Assembly: GCA_036897095.1 (NCBI GenBank)
Contig: JAYMSP010000217.1
Span: forward strand, 1-64,000
Length of the DNA stretch: 64,000 nt
From: Plantago elongata
Taxonomy: Eukaryota; Streptophyta; Magnoliopsida; Lamiales; Plantaginaceae
Direction of reading: 5' to 3'
The notes under the pieces are model-generated. The model was given only the letters and a program-made list of their open reading frames with translations, was not told the origin of the DNA and made no database searches. Every line of letters starts with the position of its first letter. The stretch's first letter is position 1. The translations under genes and the position numbers were made by a program. Below, piece by piece: positions 30,017 through 42,314 of this stretch.

Positions 30017-31455
30017 ATGGTAATTCTCTCTCGCTTAACCTCCGATCTTCTTCTTCTTCTTGTTTGTTAGAGGTTCGATTTGGTACTAATCTGGTTTCTT
30101 GTGTATTGCAACGATTTGCAGTTGTTCTTCTCGTATTTCAAGGATTTGGTCGGCAGAGAAGTCACCGTCGAATTGAAGAATGATTTAGCGATTCGAGGAA
30201 CGCTTCATTCGGTGGATCAGTATCTCAACATCAAGCTAGAGAACACACGTGTTGTTGATCAGGACAAATATCCTCATATGGTACTTCTCCTTTTTCATTT
30301 TGCTTTCTACTTAGGGTTTTCGATGAACAATATATCAACTTATCTGTTCTGAGTTTATGTTGTGTGTTATTTAGTTATGAGGTTTCTTTGCTGATTTAGA
30401 TTGAATTACTGGTTCAATCTCTTGAGCTGTGATTTTGCTGTAAATTTGGAATGCAGTATTGATCTTTAGTATAGTCTTAATTGTAATGGATAGTAGTATT
30501 ATAAGTTCAAGAATTATGTGTAGTGCTGTGTTATCTTAGATTTTTTTCGAGTTTGCGAAACTGAAACTAAATTGAAGCGCAGTCTAGCTTCTAACTCTAT
30601 CAAATTATATCGACCTCGTATTTCACTTTTTTAGTGTCTCTTCTTTGTATATAATTCTCCATTTGAAGTTGATCATGATCTCAAAAGAATTTAAAAGCAA
30701 TATGTTTACTTGGGATTAACAATTTATATTAGAAGAGACCACCCAGAGATGCCCCCATGTTCAAGTGGCTGTTGATCATTAAAACCCATAGTGCTCTTTC
30801 ATTCTCAATATGCCGTGCGTCTTGGCCATCTCTCTAGGACATGCAAAATGGACCATTTAACGGTTTTTAAGGTATTGACAACAGGTCAAATAGAAGTTTC
30901 TTCTTGGGGTTTAAGAAACTGATGCTCAGTGCAATGTGTTGTAGTCCCGAGTCAAGTTCACTTCCGTGCCCTTTCTCAGTCAGTGTCACATAATAGTCTG
31001 GTAGCATCGTTGCTAGTTTAGTGGTCTCCAGACAGAGTTAAAGCTGCTGGAATTAGTGGTCTCTTGTCACAAAAGTATTTACCCCATTTGTCTATTTAAA
31101 ACCTTCCTGTCTGTTAGAAATCAGTAGAGACTTTATTGCCATATCTTTTAGATCCAGCTCAAGTATAATCGGTTTTAATGTACAAATTTTTTTTTTTTAA
31201 GACTTCACTGAACATATCTAGCGATTAGTTATCTGGCCTGAATTTGTCATCTCCATGATTTGTGTACTCTTAATGTCTTCTCATGAATTTGTCATATTTT
31301 CTGATTTATCAATAAACTGATCCTTCTCTTGACAGCTTTCTGTGCGTAACTGCTTCATCCGAGGATCTGTGGTCAGGTACGTTCAATTACCACCTGAGGG
31401 TGTTGATGTTGAACTGCTTCACGATGCCACCAGAAGAGAAGCTCGAGGGGGTTAA
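30017..31455 (+). CDS. LSM2: U6 snRNA-associated Sm-like protein LSm2
   Basis: Subunit of the LSm2-8 ring that binds the 3' end of U6 snRNA in the nucleus and of LSm1-7 in cytoplasmic mRNA decay. Three exons: 30017-30019, 30122-30280, 31336-31455, giving 93 residues, the exact family length. The first coding exon is only the ATG codon, followed at once by GTAATT. The protein reads MLFFSYFKDLVGREVTVEL, with Sm1 features (LKNDLAIRGTLHSVDQYLN) and the Sm2 motif FIRGSVVRYVQLP, ending ATRREARGG. A frame starting upstream at 30080 is an artefact of reading through intron 1. Confidence 0.96.
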
Positions 31456-32472
31456 GCTCCAGCTGACTCCTCTAGCTGTACGAGCTCAAAATGATGTAGT
31501 TGATCGCCTCTACTGGAAAGTGGATCAATTCTGATTTCTAAGATTTTCCTTATTGTCCGTAATCTCTAGATGTCCTTTGAATTCCTTAGTATATGCTTGT
31601 AACTAAGAATATTTTTTGAATTTGTCTTGCTGTGGTATTAGAAAATTGACTGTGATTTGGTGATTGTCTTGACCCCAATTTATTGGCAGAAATTTAAATA
31701 TTCAATCCCAATTTACTGGCAGAAATTTAAATGTTCAATTCTTACAAAAAACCAGACGGCGAATAAACTCTCAGACGCTAAAGTGATTGATCCTTATTTG
31801 GACTGTTGATTAATATAAAAAGTAAACCTTAAATTTGATCTATGTCAATTGATCACAGAAATGAAATGTTTACCATGAGCAATGCACAATGTATTGCAAC
31901 GGCTAGAGAAGAATAAGGACCAAGGATTTGAGGTAAACACCATTGTTAATAAGAAGGGGGGATTTGATGTGAATATTATGGAATTTGATTTTCATAGATA
32001 ACCTGGGCAAACTATACTTATCCACTTTCTGAATAGGAATTGAGTTGACTTTTTAGTTTTAAATTTTATTTTTAAGTTATGTAGTTGTTTCAGTGTAATC
32101 GAAAAATTCAGTATAATACCATCTACTCCTAGAAACTTTCTAATCATTTGGTAAAATTTTAATGATTTATTTAGAGATGTTTTCAACGAATAATTATAAA
32201 GTAAACGAAATCTTTACACCACATTATTCAAACTACGGATTAGTTTTACATTCATTTTAATTTCATTCGGATCTGTTCAATTTTATTGAGATAAAGAGAA
32301 CTGAATTTTAATCAGCTAAACCTTGTTTAACTGCATACACTTCTAGCGAAGACAATAACAAGCAAAATCATTTTGAGCTGCTGACTGCAAACAACTCTGG
32401 GTTTAACAAATTGCAAAAACCTTCACACTGAAGCTGAAGAATAGATTGAAGAGAAATATCTGCAAGCAAGAA
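31456..32472. other. LSM2 3' flank and PAC promoter
   Basis: No gene seen. A 25 bp word resembling TTTACTGGCAGAAATTTAAAT is repeated in tandem at about 31676-31732. Confidence 0.5.
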
Positions 32473-34510
32473 ATGGAAGCAATATCTTTAGTTAGCTGTG
32501 GAATTCATCTCCCACTTGCTAAATCTTCAACTTTATCAAGATTTCCTAAACCCTTCAAACCACCACTATCTTTGACAAGTGAGTATTTTTCTGTTCTATC
32601 CATTTTCTTCTGTTAATTTCTTTCCCAAAACTGCAAAAAGATTGATTCTTTACCTGTTATTCTTCTTGCTGATGCTTAATTACTTACGATTATCTTTTAT
32701 CAGCTCTGCTTCGATGTAAAAAGATAGAAGACCGAGACCTGTACGGGCTTCCCAAAGAATACTACGATGAGGTGCGTATGGCAGTTACTGATAGTGATTT
32801 CTTGGCTTTCCTGTTGTGGGTTTTCTTGTTTCCTTCAAAAGTTAGGATTTTGTATAGCTATGTTGTTAGAATTGATGAGAGGATCAGGAAAAGTGATATC
32901 TTTGGTGCTTGTATTTGATTCTTTTGAGAGCTATTCTAACCTTTTCCAGGTTAGGAATGGCAAGCCCAGCAAAGAGAAAAGAGCAAGGAGATTCAGAGGT
33001 TGCGGCAGGAAGAGGACGACGAAGAGGAAAAGATAGTTGATGAGTACCGTACAATTGGCTCTATGCTGATGGATTATCCGCAAGAGGAGCTTGCTGAAGC
33101 CAGGAAATTGATCTCAAGCTTTATAAAATCGGCTGAGGAGGTCGAAGAGGTATTGTTTGATCACCTATGTTGGTTTGAATTCGTTGTCTTTGCAGTTCAT
33201 TCTGTGAGAACCATGTGGATTTTGTCTTAAATGACATGATATCGAGATGGAAATGTTGATTTCATAGTGATGGTTATTTATCCTGGATTGCAGAAAATTG
33301 AGGAAGCTGCTGAGAAAGGTGAACTAACTGAACTAGTCCTGATGGTCATATGGACTCGTCTAGAGCTTGCAAAGCGTGATGTGAGTTACTACATTTGTAT
33401 ATTCCGTTGCTTTTTGTATAATTTGAATAGGGTTCATGTGGAAATTTCATCAATGTAGTCATGTTCTCATTTTCTGAAGTCCAGCATTGAAGCCGGAAAG
33501 TTCACATGACTGCATTTCAATTTCATCAGTGTAGTTAGGATTAGGTCATTGATCTGGTTTGGTGTGTGAGAGGTGATAAATAATTATGCAATTTATGTAA
33601 ATTGCTGGCAATGAAAGATTTAGATTCTGCCCTTCTACAAATTCAAGCTAGTAATCAATATAATGGCTATATAGTTGGTTCTGTCCAATCAATGACTTAT
33701 GGCGGCTTACCTATCTATAATTTTTTATGGTCAATTTTCTGTGTGCCTTCAAGGATGAAAAGGATGCTATCAGAAGTCTCGATCTGTTGTACAGGAGAGT
33801 CGAGGTATGAATCCTTGGTTAAATTTCTTAATTAAATTCCTGCTTTTCACATCTGTTTATATTGATGTAGTAGAATCTCCTAAATGGCGATGACCATCCT
33901 TTCTCCTTGTGTATTATCAATCTTAATTTGGTAAGTTTTCTGTCTGTCTGACACGTTGTAGGCTGAAATTTTGAAACGTGAGGCCTCTCCAGCAATGAGG
34001 TTACTTAATGATCTCTTGAACATGCATGATGGATTTGATGATGAGGGTTGGCTGAAGTCATGCAGAAAGGTCATGATCGAGACCTTCCCCCGAGAAGATC
34101 CTTTCAGCATTCTTGTGCCAGCAGGGTTTGACATTGATAAGGTAAATCATTCACTACAAGTGTAGATTTCTTTATTAGTTTGCTCAGAAGCTCGACTATT
34201 AGTATGTCGTTGTGAGAACTCTGAAGATATGACCTGAAGACTAAAATACTTCATTCTTTTTGTTTAGCATCAAGGACCCATGAGACCAAACATTGAGGCT
34301 GAGGCTGATGATGATATTATTTTGAGAGTAGATTTCGTAAGAGAAGTAGATTCATTCCTGCAAGAGGTTCGATCTGAATGGGAGACTGCACGAAGTGCAC
34401 GACAGCTTGATGCTGAATCAGTTGCCACTACATTAAAGCTACAAGAGAAACAACGAGCCATACGCCAAGTAGTCTCTCTGTTGGATTTGGCTATCAATTT
34501 GACATGGTAG
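32473..34510 (+). CDS. PAC: PALE CRESS, chloroplast 50S ribosome biogenesis factor
   Basis: Plastid protein needed for chloroplast development; Arabidopsis PAC binds 23S rRNA and supports ribosome accumulation. Seven exons: 32473-32578, 32704-32771, 32955-33149, 33294-33380, 33754-33804, 33962-34141, 34268-34510, giving 309 residues (family about 313). Residues 1-40 are Ser/Pro/Leu-rich with few acids, a transit peptide. Next is a charged coiled coil (EIQRLRQEEDDEEEK), then the conserved core KIEEAAEKGELTELVLMVIW, SLDLLYRRVEAEILKREASP and FPREDPFSILVPAGFDIDK. Exon 3 uses the second of two close AGs (CAGGTTAG). The gene faces the OSCA gene tail to tail with 315 bases between stop codons. Confidence 0.93.
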
Positions 34511-34825
34511 ACATGCTTCAGCGAATAGATGTACTTTTGAGAAGTAATCAAAATCTTGTAAACGAAAATGATTTAAAAAATTGTATGTTTCCTGTTCTAC
34601 TCAACGAGCTTGTAATCCAAGTCACATTGCTATTACAAATTTAAGAATTACAGTAACAGCCAAAACTTGTATCTTACCTATATTTTCATCTTTATCTTGA
34701 GTTCTGTAAGCCATCTGGTGAGCGTATAACCAATCTTCCTAATATTGACATGTATTCTAAGGGCTATGCAGAAGGCTGCACAATTGCACAACCGACCGAA
34801 GAATGAGAACTGTCAGGTATAATCC

Positions 34826-37800
34826 TTACAAGTATGAACTTAGTTCTTCTAATACAGTATTACTTATAATAGAGCGTATGTCATCTCCTTTGCTATCTTT
34901 TCTGGAATGGTTTCTCTTTGTAGCAATAAGGGGATTATTCTCTTCATCATTAATTGCTGTTGGTCTGTCAAACTCGGTATCTTTGAACACTGGGTGAACA
35001 TAAGCATCTTGTAAGTAAGCTTTCAAGTCCAACTTTGGCTCTGTAGCCTTTTCTAGTATGTCCTTCACCATTGCATCCTGTTCATTCACCAAGGTAACAA
35101 CATTATTATTTTTGGCAAGTTTTGTTGTGTAGAAATTGGGGTCACAGTTTTCTGAACATGCATTGCTGATGAAACACAGGTCATATGCATGTGCAAGAGA
35201 ATGAGCTGTTTACTTAGAGGGTGTGTTTGCCAGGAGAGAACTTCAGTACTTAGAAATAATTAAAGCTGCAAATATTGTCCGTAGATGTTAAAGTTTAAAA
35301 GTTTACTTCAACTTTGCTAGAAATAGGCTAATTAGAGCTGCAAATATTGTCTGTAGAAGTGTAGATGTTAAAGTTTAAAAGTTTACTTCAAGTATGCTAG
35401 AAATAGGCTAAAAGATAGTTACGAAAGCGATGATCATGCAAAATATATCATGTTATGCATTCAGGTGATGATTACATTTGTAAACTGATGAATGAACAAC
35501 ACTAACCTGAAGTGGGAATTTCACGAATGCTGACTCAAACCTCCCCTTGCAAAATTTATGAAACCCTATCGTCAGGATAGAAAGTGCGAGCAGAGCAGGA
35601 GTAGATTGTGCAGCTTGTTTTGTGCTAAGCAGTCCCATCAGCAGAATATGTGATATTACAAGACCTATAATGATACGACGATGCACATCTGGCCAAAATT
35701 TAGCTCCACTCTCGTACTGCTGATTATATACATTAATGATCTGCACATGAGAAAACCATAATTCTCATCAAAATCTGCTTACTCTGTTGATTAATGTGTC
35801 CGAGAAGTTAACACAATAAAGAGGTCCTACCTGATGTCGGAATACTAGGTAGGAGAAGGCAAAAAAGACAATGATGAAAGGTAAAATGAATGGAGTAATC
35901 ACGGAGTATACAAGTCCAAGTAAGAAGTATAGTTGTATGCGGGGTTCTGACTGGGAGAAGTTTACACTGCCAGGATCCATTGCAGCTTCCCGATCTGCTT
36001 CTGTTTTTACCAAGAACGTGTTTTTGAGGTGGAACACGATCAAAGGTACCAACCGCAGGATCTCTGCTGCAACACCAGCCCAACCATCAACCATGATGTA
36101 AGTAATGAAGAAAGTGGCTTTCAATGGAATGGCAACACCAATTGTTTTTGGAATCCTGTAAGTTGACAGTAATTTGAATTTTGAACATAATGAGATGTTT
36201 TGCGGGTATTGCATATCTTGAGATCTCCCTAAACCATGACAATTAATGGTACTGATGAAAGATAAAGGAAACTTTTGGCTTACTCTGATGGGGGCTGGTT
36301 AATAAATTTCTGAAGCTGCTGGAATGCTGCTCCTGTAATAATACTTCCGAAAAAGACGTTGACAAGTACAAACAGGTGATATCTGCTTGCTGATTTCCTC
36401 TCCAGAGAGGAAAGAGAGACAAGGCCTTCTATCTTCGACATTGTCATGAGAATTGTCGGAAGGACCGCAAGAAATATCTTCAGTGCAATTCCAGGAAGGA
36501 AACCTTGAACAACAGATTTGACAGCATCCCTGAAATAACATATCTTAGACACAGCTCAGGCTACATAACAAAAGGCAAGACTGTAAAGGGTCCTAAAATA
36601 TGCAAGGAATCATTTCATTTCCATGCATTTTTATCTGTCAAGGAAAAGATTCCTAGAAAAGCATGAAAAGAGGTGACCAGAGGTATTCATCTTACGCTTC
36701 AATCAATGGTCTGAGAAAAGGTAGAATCTTTCCAATGCCGTCAATGCTTGCTATGGATTGCACAAGTGCTATAGGGATCATGAAGAAGAATGTGAGAAAG
36801 AAGGTTGCCATAGACATCAGCAGCCTTCTGATGGTGAGTTGTACATATGGCATCGCAAGATTCTGCCAGTAGATATCCCTTGGCTCTGGAGCCCATTCTG
36901 TCAGCCAGACTGTCGGATTGCTTGATTGTTGAGTCTGGGCACAAACAGCTGCCCCCCATCGAGAATCGAACGAAACAAATGCTGCAGGAAGTATGGACTT
37001 CGGATTATCCTTAAGTTTTTGCCTTTCTGCAGCTTCCTGTATCCCATAACAAGTGATCAAGGTAAGTTTCCGAAATCAGCTAACAAAGTGGCTGATTAGG
37101 GATTTCATATCTCACTGATAATGTTAGCTTGGTTACTACAGTTAATTATACGACACTATAAAATCATAAATGGCTCTACTATGCAGTTTAGCAGACTTAC
37201 TTCTTGGCATATTAGCTTTAGCTCCTCTGTGTAGTGTTCAATAGCATCCACGGAGCTTCCACAAATTCCCCAGAAACCTGTCTACATAGTCGAGTATATA
37301 AGACCGAGAAATGCATGTATGATAGAAGCGGATGAAAAACTTGAACATTGAAGTGCAAGGGAGAGTACCCTTGTTCTTGGTCTCTTTTTTGGGTTCCTCT
37401 CGTGTCTAGTGTTGTAGTAAGTAACCCAATTTTGCAATGTCTTCTTCTCTTCCATCAGTTTTGCAAGGGTGTTCGCGTTATACACAACCTGCAATCCATT
37501 TATTGACAAACAAGCCAGTTAGGTTTAGTACTCCAGATTGGCTAAGTTCACTTCACACTTTTTTTAGCTGATGTATAGAAATTGCTCTGCCTGTTGTTCT
37601 ATAGATATACTGAAGGTAACACGAATACAAACCTGATGAGAGAGGTAATGATTTGGGTGGTTTACGCAGAAGAAATGCTCCACATGTTCACTCACTGATT
37701 CATCAGGATCATGCGGAACATTTCTCACGAGGACCTGAGAACGAAAATGAATTTGAAATTCTCAGAACTTAGTGGATGATGCACCTCATGCACTTGACAA

Positions 37801-38601
37801 TAGAAAAATGCGATCTTTTATACGCTCACAGTGAATTGATCTGGACTGCGATTTGCTGAAGCTAGGAAGTGCAGTCTCTGGGTGGACACAATCTTGTATT
37901 CTTTGTAAAGGCAGTAGCAAGTCCAGAATGTGAACACGTATGCCATTAGTATGTGTGCTAAGAGCCTGAAAGAGTTAACAGGACAACAGACACATGTTAA
38001 AACCAACGCGATTTGAGTACAGTCGTGGTAAAGCAAGCCAGCCAATTCACCCTTACCTCAATGACCCTGGAGAGACGTTGGATATTGAAAGTTTGTCAAT
38101 GTCACTATAGGTTAGATCCCTGATGTCATCCAAGGTTGAGCCGGTCCAGTTGACAGGCACCAAAACCGCGAAAGCAAGTATAGCCATAGGAACAAAGAGT
38201 TTCAGCCTGCAACCAAGAATTGTTACTAGATTGTTGGAATGATAGAAAAGTTTGAGGAACAATGTGATTTACATATCCTCCACTTACCCCAGAAGGTAAA
38301 TCCTCACATACACAGCTGAATCGAGCCCTGCGTGTTCTATGAGCTCTGCCTCAGGCATCTGTAACGCGGCTGGCATCCATTTCCAAAATTTCAAGTATGT
38401 TTTCAGGTCTAGATTGATGAACTTCTTTACCATAGCACCAGTGCTCGTCGGACTTGCTCTTATACCCTTGAGATACCATCTTGGAAAGTAGACTCTGTCG
38501 TTTATAGGCTGAAGTCTTAAGAAGGCGAACGCTAGGAGAAACAGCACTGCTGATGAAAGATTTATAGATGCTGCGACTATAATATCTTGAACGCTAGCCA
38601 T
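34826..38601 (-). CDS. OSCA1: OSCA1-type hyperosmolality-gated calcium channel (CSC1-like)
   Basis: Mechanosensitive Ca2+-permeable channel of the DUF221/TMEM63 family, in the plasma membrane. Eleven coding exons in matching phase: 38288-38601, 38057-38206, 37830-37965, 37633-37734, 37369-37488, 37201-37281, 36696-37036, 36284-36529, 35831-36155, 35507-35740, 34826-35077, giving 766 residues. The N-terminus MASVQDIIVAASINLSSAVL is the first membrane helix. The cytosolic loop carries YKIVSTQRLHFL, RPDQF-like SPDQFTVLVRNVP, and EPRDIYWQNLAMPY before the channel core. The core includes FMIPIALVQSIASIDGI, LVSLSSLERKSASRYHLFVLV and PLIVFHLKNTFLVKTEADRE. The tail is acidic/basic and lacks hydrophobic segments. 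Clade 1 is inferred from recalled similarity to Arabidopsis OSCA1 members. Confidence 0.94.
35265..35410. repeat. tandem duplication in OSCA intron 10
   Basis: Units at about 35265-35330 and 35335-35410 share GCTGCAAATATTGTC and GTAGATGTTAAAGTTTAAA blocks. The second has about 9 extra bases (TAGAAGTG-like). They lie in the intron between the last two coding exons. Confidence 0.9.
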
Positions 38602-38627
38602 GATCTAGCGTCGGTTTATGTTAAAAC

Positions 38628-38890
38628 CTGCATCAAGCACGAAAGGATAATCGTATTAGATGTTTTCTCATCTTCGAATAAGATGTACGTTATATATCCT
38701 ACATTGCTTTTATCGTAACATCAGAAACTCCTCTTAGCAATATTTTCGTAAAAGAATGATGGCTCAATTTTGAGAATTGAGAACATTTTGGCATCATTGA
38801 ATTTTGATTTCTATCATGAGATAACGAATAAACAATCTAATGAGTAATGATCACAAAAATCTGCAATAACAAAGAACGATAAATGGATAC
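38628..38890 (-). other. probable 5' UTR intron of the OSCA gene
   Basis: On the minus strand an acceptor (GATGCAG before GTTTTAACATAAACC) ends 26 bases upstream of the ATG, and a donor CAG/GTATCC lies at 38890. No coding frame continues upstream. Confidence 0.5.
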
Positions 38891-38899
38891 CTGTATGAA

Positions 38900-41217
38900 T
38901 GTTGTGGAGAAGCCAAGAAAAGAGAGAAATGGGAAATGCACGGAAACTCCTTGCCGTAGATTAGCGGTTTCACGACGGCCGGCCACGGATAGGCAGAGCA
39001 GGCAAGGAGCTCCGAGGACGGCCAAAAAATGGTGTGGTTGTTTTTTGGCCTTGTTGTTGGCTTGTTTCTTTTATGTCATCTATGAAATGATGATCATAGT
39101 TCTTTATTGTTATCAAACGTTGTTAAATACTACGTCTTCTTGGAATGGAACAAAAAAATTTTGAATTCGTGTTCTAACCATTTTGCCCCTCAATATACTT
39201 GTGTTTAGACTTTATGGCACTCATAGAGACATATTTACTCTCTATTAAAAAAATTCTCCTCAATGGCTAAATCCCAAATGAAAGCACCAATATATGCGAA
39301 TAATTATTTAAGCTCATTTTTTATATTCTTTATAACGAAATTGTGCGCAATACTAATGGAAAACTTGTTTTAAAACAATCATAACTCTACCTCAATTGAA
39401 TAGGTTGTATTATAGTGAAGAGGTACAAGTTATTATTACCGAATTTAAATATATTTATTCTATGAACTATGAAGTATGTTCATATAGCTTATTGAAAAAA
39501 AACTTATCTAACAAGATACCAGCTATCTTTACAGTTACTAGCTACCTTTTTAGCTAGTTTTGTTCAACATAATTTTGGAATAAAAGATTTGCATTTGTAA
39601 CTGATTTGCTGTCATGCTATAAAACAAAGTAGTGTTACAATGTTGTTACACTTACATTGTTTTGCTTGCACAAGAAAAGGACGGCATTATACTGCATACT
39701 TTTCGACAAAACAATGTTCAAAATTTCACATAACTTTACCCATAATGGCCTGAACATAGTAGAAGTATTTTACAAACCAGAAAAGGTTGTTGGATTTTGT
39801 AACTGAGGGTTGTTGTATCAAATATAAGAAGTTGGAGTATAACACAATAATATAAGGATTGGTGCAGTGATGCGGTGAGATCAGTTGAAGAGTTTCATGT
39901 TCGCGAAGAGTTGTTCGTTTTCTAATATGTGCACTAGAACAATTTTTTTACATTTTTATCATTGCTACAGTATTTTTAGCTTCACGACGATGACTTAAAT
40001 CACTACATATTGAACTCTTATACGAGACTATTATCATTTGGTCAGAAGTTCGAATATAATTGAAATTGATTTATTGTTATTTTATTCTTTAAAATTCAAA
40101 TATGTCATATTAATAAGATTTACGTGGCTTATGATGTTAGACAAAAGCACTAAGAAATTTCTTTGCAACATAAAAGTTAGATTTGTATTCTATATATTCT
40201 AATGGAACGTTGATAGTATATGTGTTATTGAGATTTGGTCACTAAGCTTCAATAAAAGGAGACAAATGGAAGCATTATCTATTTGAACCATATTTAGCTC
40301 TCTATAAATGAAATGAACGTTTAGTGAGATTCGAATTCTATTCAAACACTAATTGAACTTAAACCCTAAAGGCACTAAACAATAGTTCATTCGATGTGGT
40401 ACTTTCTCATTTTTAAGTTCTAGTGCGGTTCTTATCCATCTGGCCCAAAATGGACCATTACAAATTATGGGCCCATGATATAGTTTTGGTGACCATTCAA
40501 AACAAAAACAGCATGATTTGTTAACACGAAACATTTTGAACAAGTTTCCGCATGGTCCATGCCGAAAGTACAAGTTTTCTTTTATTTTTATGTATATTGC
40601 TAGTCGTTATCACTTGTACGCTGTTCTTTGATTGATTTGCACCAACGTCACAACTGTTCCAATGTGTTTCACCTGCGAATCAATAACGCAAAGTAGCTCA
40701 ACTCTGGTCTTCTTTTCGTGCCATGCGAAATACAAGTTACAAGTAGCGTATGGCATATCCCATATAAGAATTTGGTATGAGATTGTCACAAGTTATAAAA
40801 GTTTCGATTTCCATAGAGCATACAATAAAAGAATTATGCAGCGGATTGAACTTTTGCAGGCCCAGCAAAAGCCCACCATGCAGCTCTGGCATAGGCCCAC
40901 ATCATAATGCAAAACGAAACGCTGAAGAATGAAGATGATGATGATGATCCATTCACATGTAACAATAACAATAAAAGAACCTCACTTGAAAGTGAACAAG
41001 TACCAAGATTTGACTAACAAAATGAACCAAAGATCATGAACTCAAGTAAAGAAAACAACTTCCCAAAATGGAACCAGGACTAGAAACAAGAAACTACCCT
41101 TTCCAAGCCATGACCAAACTTCCATCATTTCATCTTTCTCCTATACTAAATCCCCATGCCCCACGATCATCTACTTTAATATATTGTACCACACTAACAT
41201 AGAGCATACAACAATCA
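38900..41217. other. intergenic DNA
   Basis: OSCA promoter side, then AT-rich DNA. Short frames at 38883-39164 (plus), 40349-40573 (minus) and 40632-40907 (plus) have no recognised similarity. A GAT run sits at about 40930-40948. Confidence 0.5.
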
Positions 41218-42123
41218 TCACGAGTCACCGGGTCCACTAAAACCATCATTAACCTCCCGACCATCCATCTTAGCATGCCCATTTCCATAATTACCATGAT
41301 CACGACTAACCCCGGACCCTTCTCCTCCACCACCACCATCGTCGCCATCATCCTGATCCTTGTCGTCGTCGTTATCGTCGTCCGACAAGGGAACCAACCA
41401 ACAATAGCCGTGCAAGTGCCCATTCAAGCACACAAAATACTCCAACCCATCATCGTTCGACCCAAGCCGCTTCGATGCATTCCTCCTCGGGATCAACATC
41501 GCCGTCGTCATGCTCCAGACCCGGGACCCACAGTACGGACACCTCACTTTGTCCTCAAACTCCACTTGCCTCCCAATCAAACAAGCCCTCGTCCTACTCT
41601 TGAGAAATCCCCTAAACACCCCTCTATACACCCCCACAATATCCCCATCCTCCTCTCTCTCCTCCATCACGTGCTCGCACGGGTCGCTCACGTACAAAAC
41701 GTCCTCCCGACACTTCTTATGCAAGAAACTCTTACCCGAAGTCTTCGAAAACCGGGTCGACTTCGTAAAGTGACCCGGTACCGAACTAGGCAATTCGAAA
41801 TGGCGCGTGGACACACACCCGCTGCAATAAAACAGTAACTTCGCAAGCGCGTCCCAACCCCCGATCACACGACCCGTCGACTCGGTGATCGACGACGTCA
41901 TCTGTGGGGCCCGGTAGACGCAGAGCTCCTTCCAGAGGAGTCGGCGAGCGAGAGCACGTAACCGGCGGTTTACGGACGCGGTGCGGCAGAGCGCGTGGAT
42001 GTCCCATTTCAAGGACTGGAAAGTTAATAGGAGGATTCGCTCGTTTAGGATGCCGGACGAGTCGGGTGTGTTTGACTCGGAGAGTTTGGGTTTTTTCTGA
42101 CTCGGAGCGGTTTCTTGACTCAT
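41218..42123 (-). CDS. EDL3: EID1-like F-box protein
   Basis: Intronless 301-residue protein, probable substrate receptor of an SCF ubiquitin ligase. EID1 acts in phytochrome A signalling and EDL3 in ABA and flowering control in Arabidopsis. The F-box (about 25-72) reads ILNERILLLTFQSLKWDIH then RRLLWKELCVYRAP. The central EID1-type region includes GGWDALAKLLFYCSGC. CPYCGSRVWSM (195-205) with CLNGHLHGYCW (232-242) looks like a small zinc-binding module. The C-terminus is an acidic run (247-262) followed by glycines. Assignment to EDL3 rather than EDL1/2 is a guess. A TATA box lies only ~46 nt upstream. The overlapping plus-strand frames are shadows. Confidence 0.88.
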   Translation of the reverse strand: MSQETAPSQKKPKLSESNTPDSSGILNERILLLTFQSLKWDIHALCRTASVNRRLRALARRLLWKELCVYRAPQMTSSITESTGRVIGGWDALAKLLFYCSGCVSTRHFELPSSVPGHFTKSTRFSKTSGKSFLHKKCREDVLYVSDPCEHVMEEREEDGDIVGVYRGVFRGFLKSRTRACLIGRQVEFEDKVRCPYCGSRVWSMTTAMLIPRRNASKRLGSNDDGLEYFVCLNGHLHGYCWLVPLSDDDNDDDKDQDDGDDGGGGGEGSGVSRDHGNYGNGHAKMDGREVNDGFSGPGDS

Positions 42124-42168
42124 TTTTTTTGGTTGGGAAAATTGGAGTAGAGGTGTCGCCGCCGTGGG

Positions 42169-42176
42169 TATTTATA
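42169..42176 (-). promoter_or_regulatory. TATA box of the EID1-like gene
   Basis: TATAAATA on the minus strand, 46 nt upstream of the ATG at 42123. It implies a very short 5' leader. Confidence 0.6.
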
Positions 42177-42314
42177 AACGAAGGAGGTGAAGGACAGGTG
42201 GAAGGCTGAGGATTTGTTATGGTGATATATATCTGTGTGGAATAAGTTTGAGAAATTGCAGGGAGGTCCTTGAGGTTTTGGTTGGTGTGGGATGTGGGTG
42301 GTATGGTTTGACAA

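Noticed and set aside
30080-30352. 90-codon frame as the LSM2 start
   Set aside because: Its first codons lie in an intron; LSm2 begins MLFFSYFK, obtained by joining the ATG at 30017 to 30122.
41275-41838. 187-codon plus-strand frame opposite the EID1-like gene
   Set aside because: Low-complexity shadow of the Asp/Gly-rich tail; the minus frame is a clear F-box protein.
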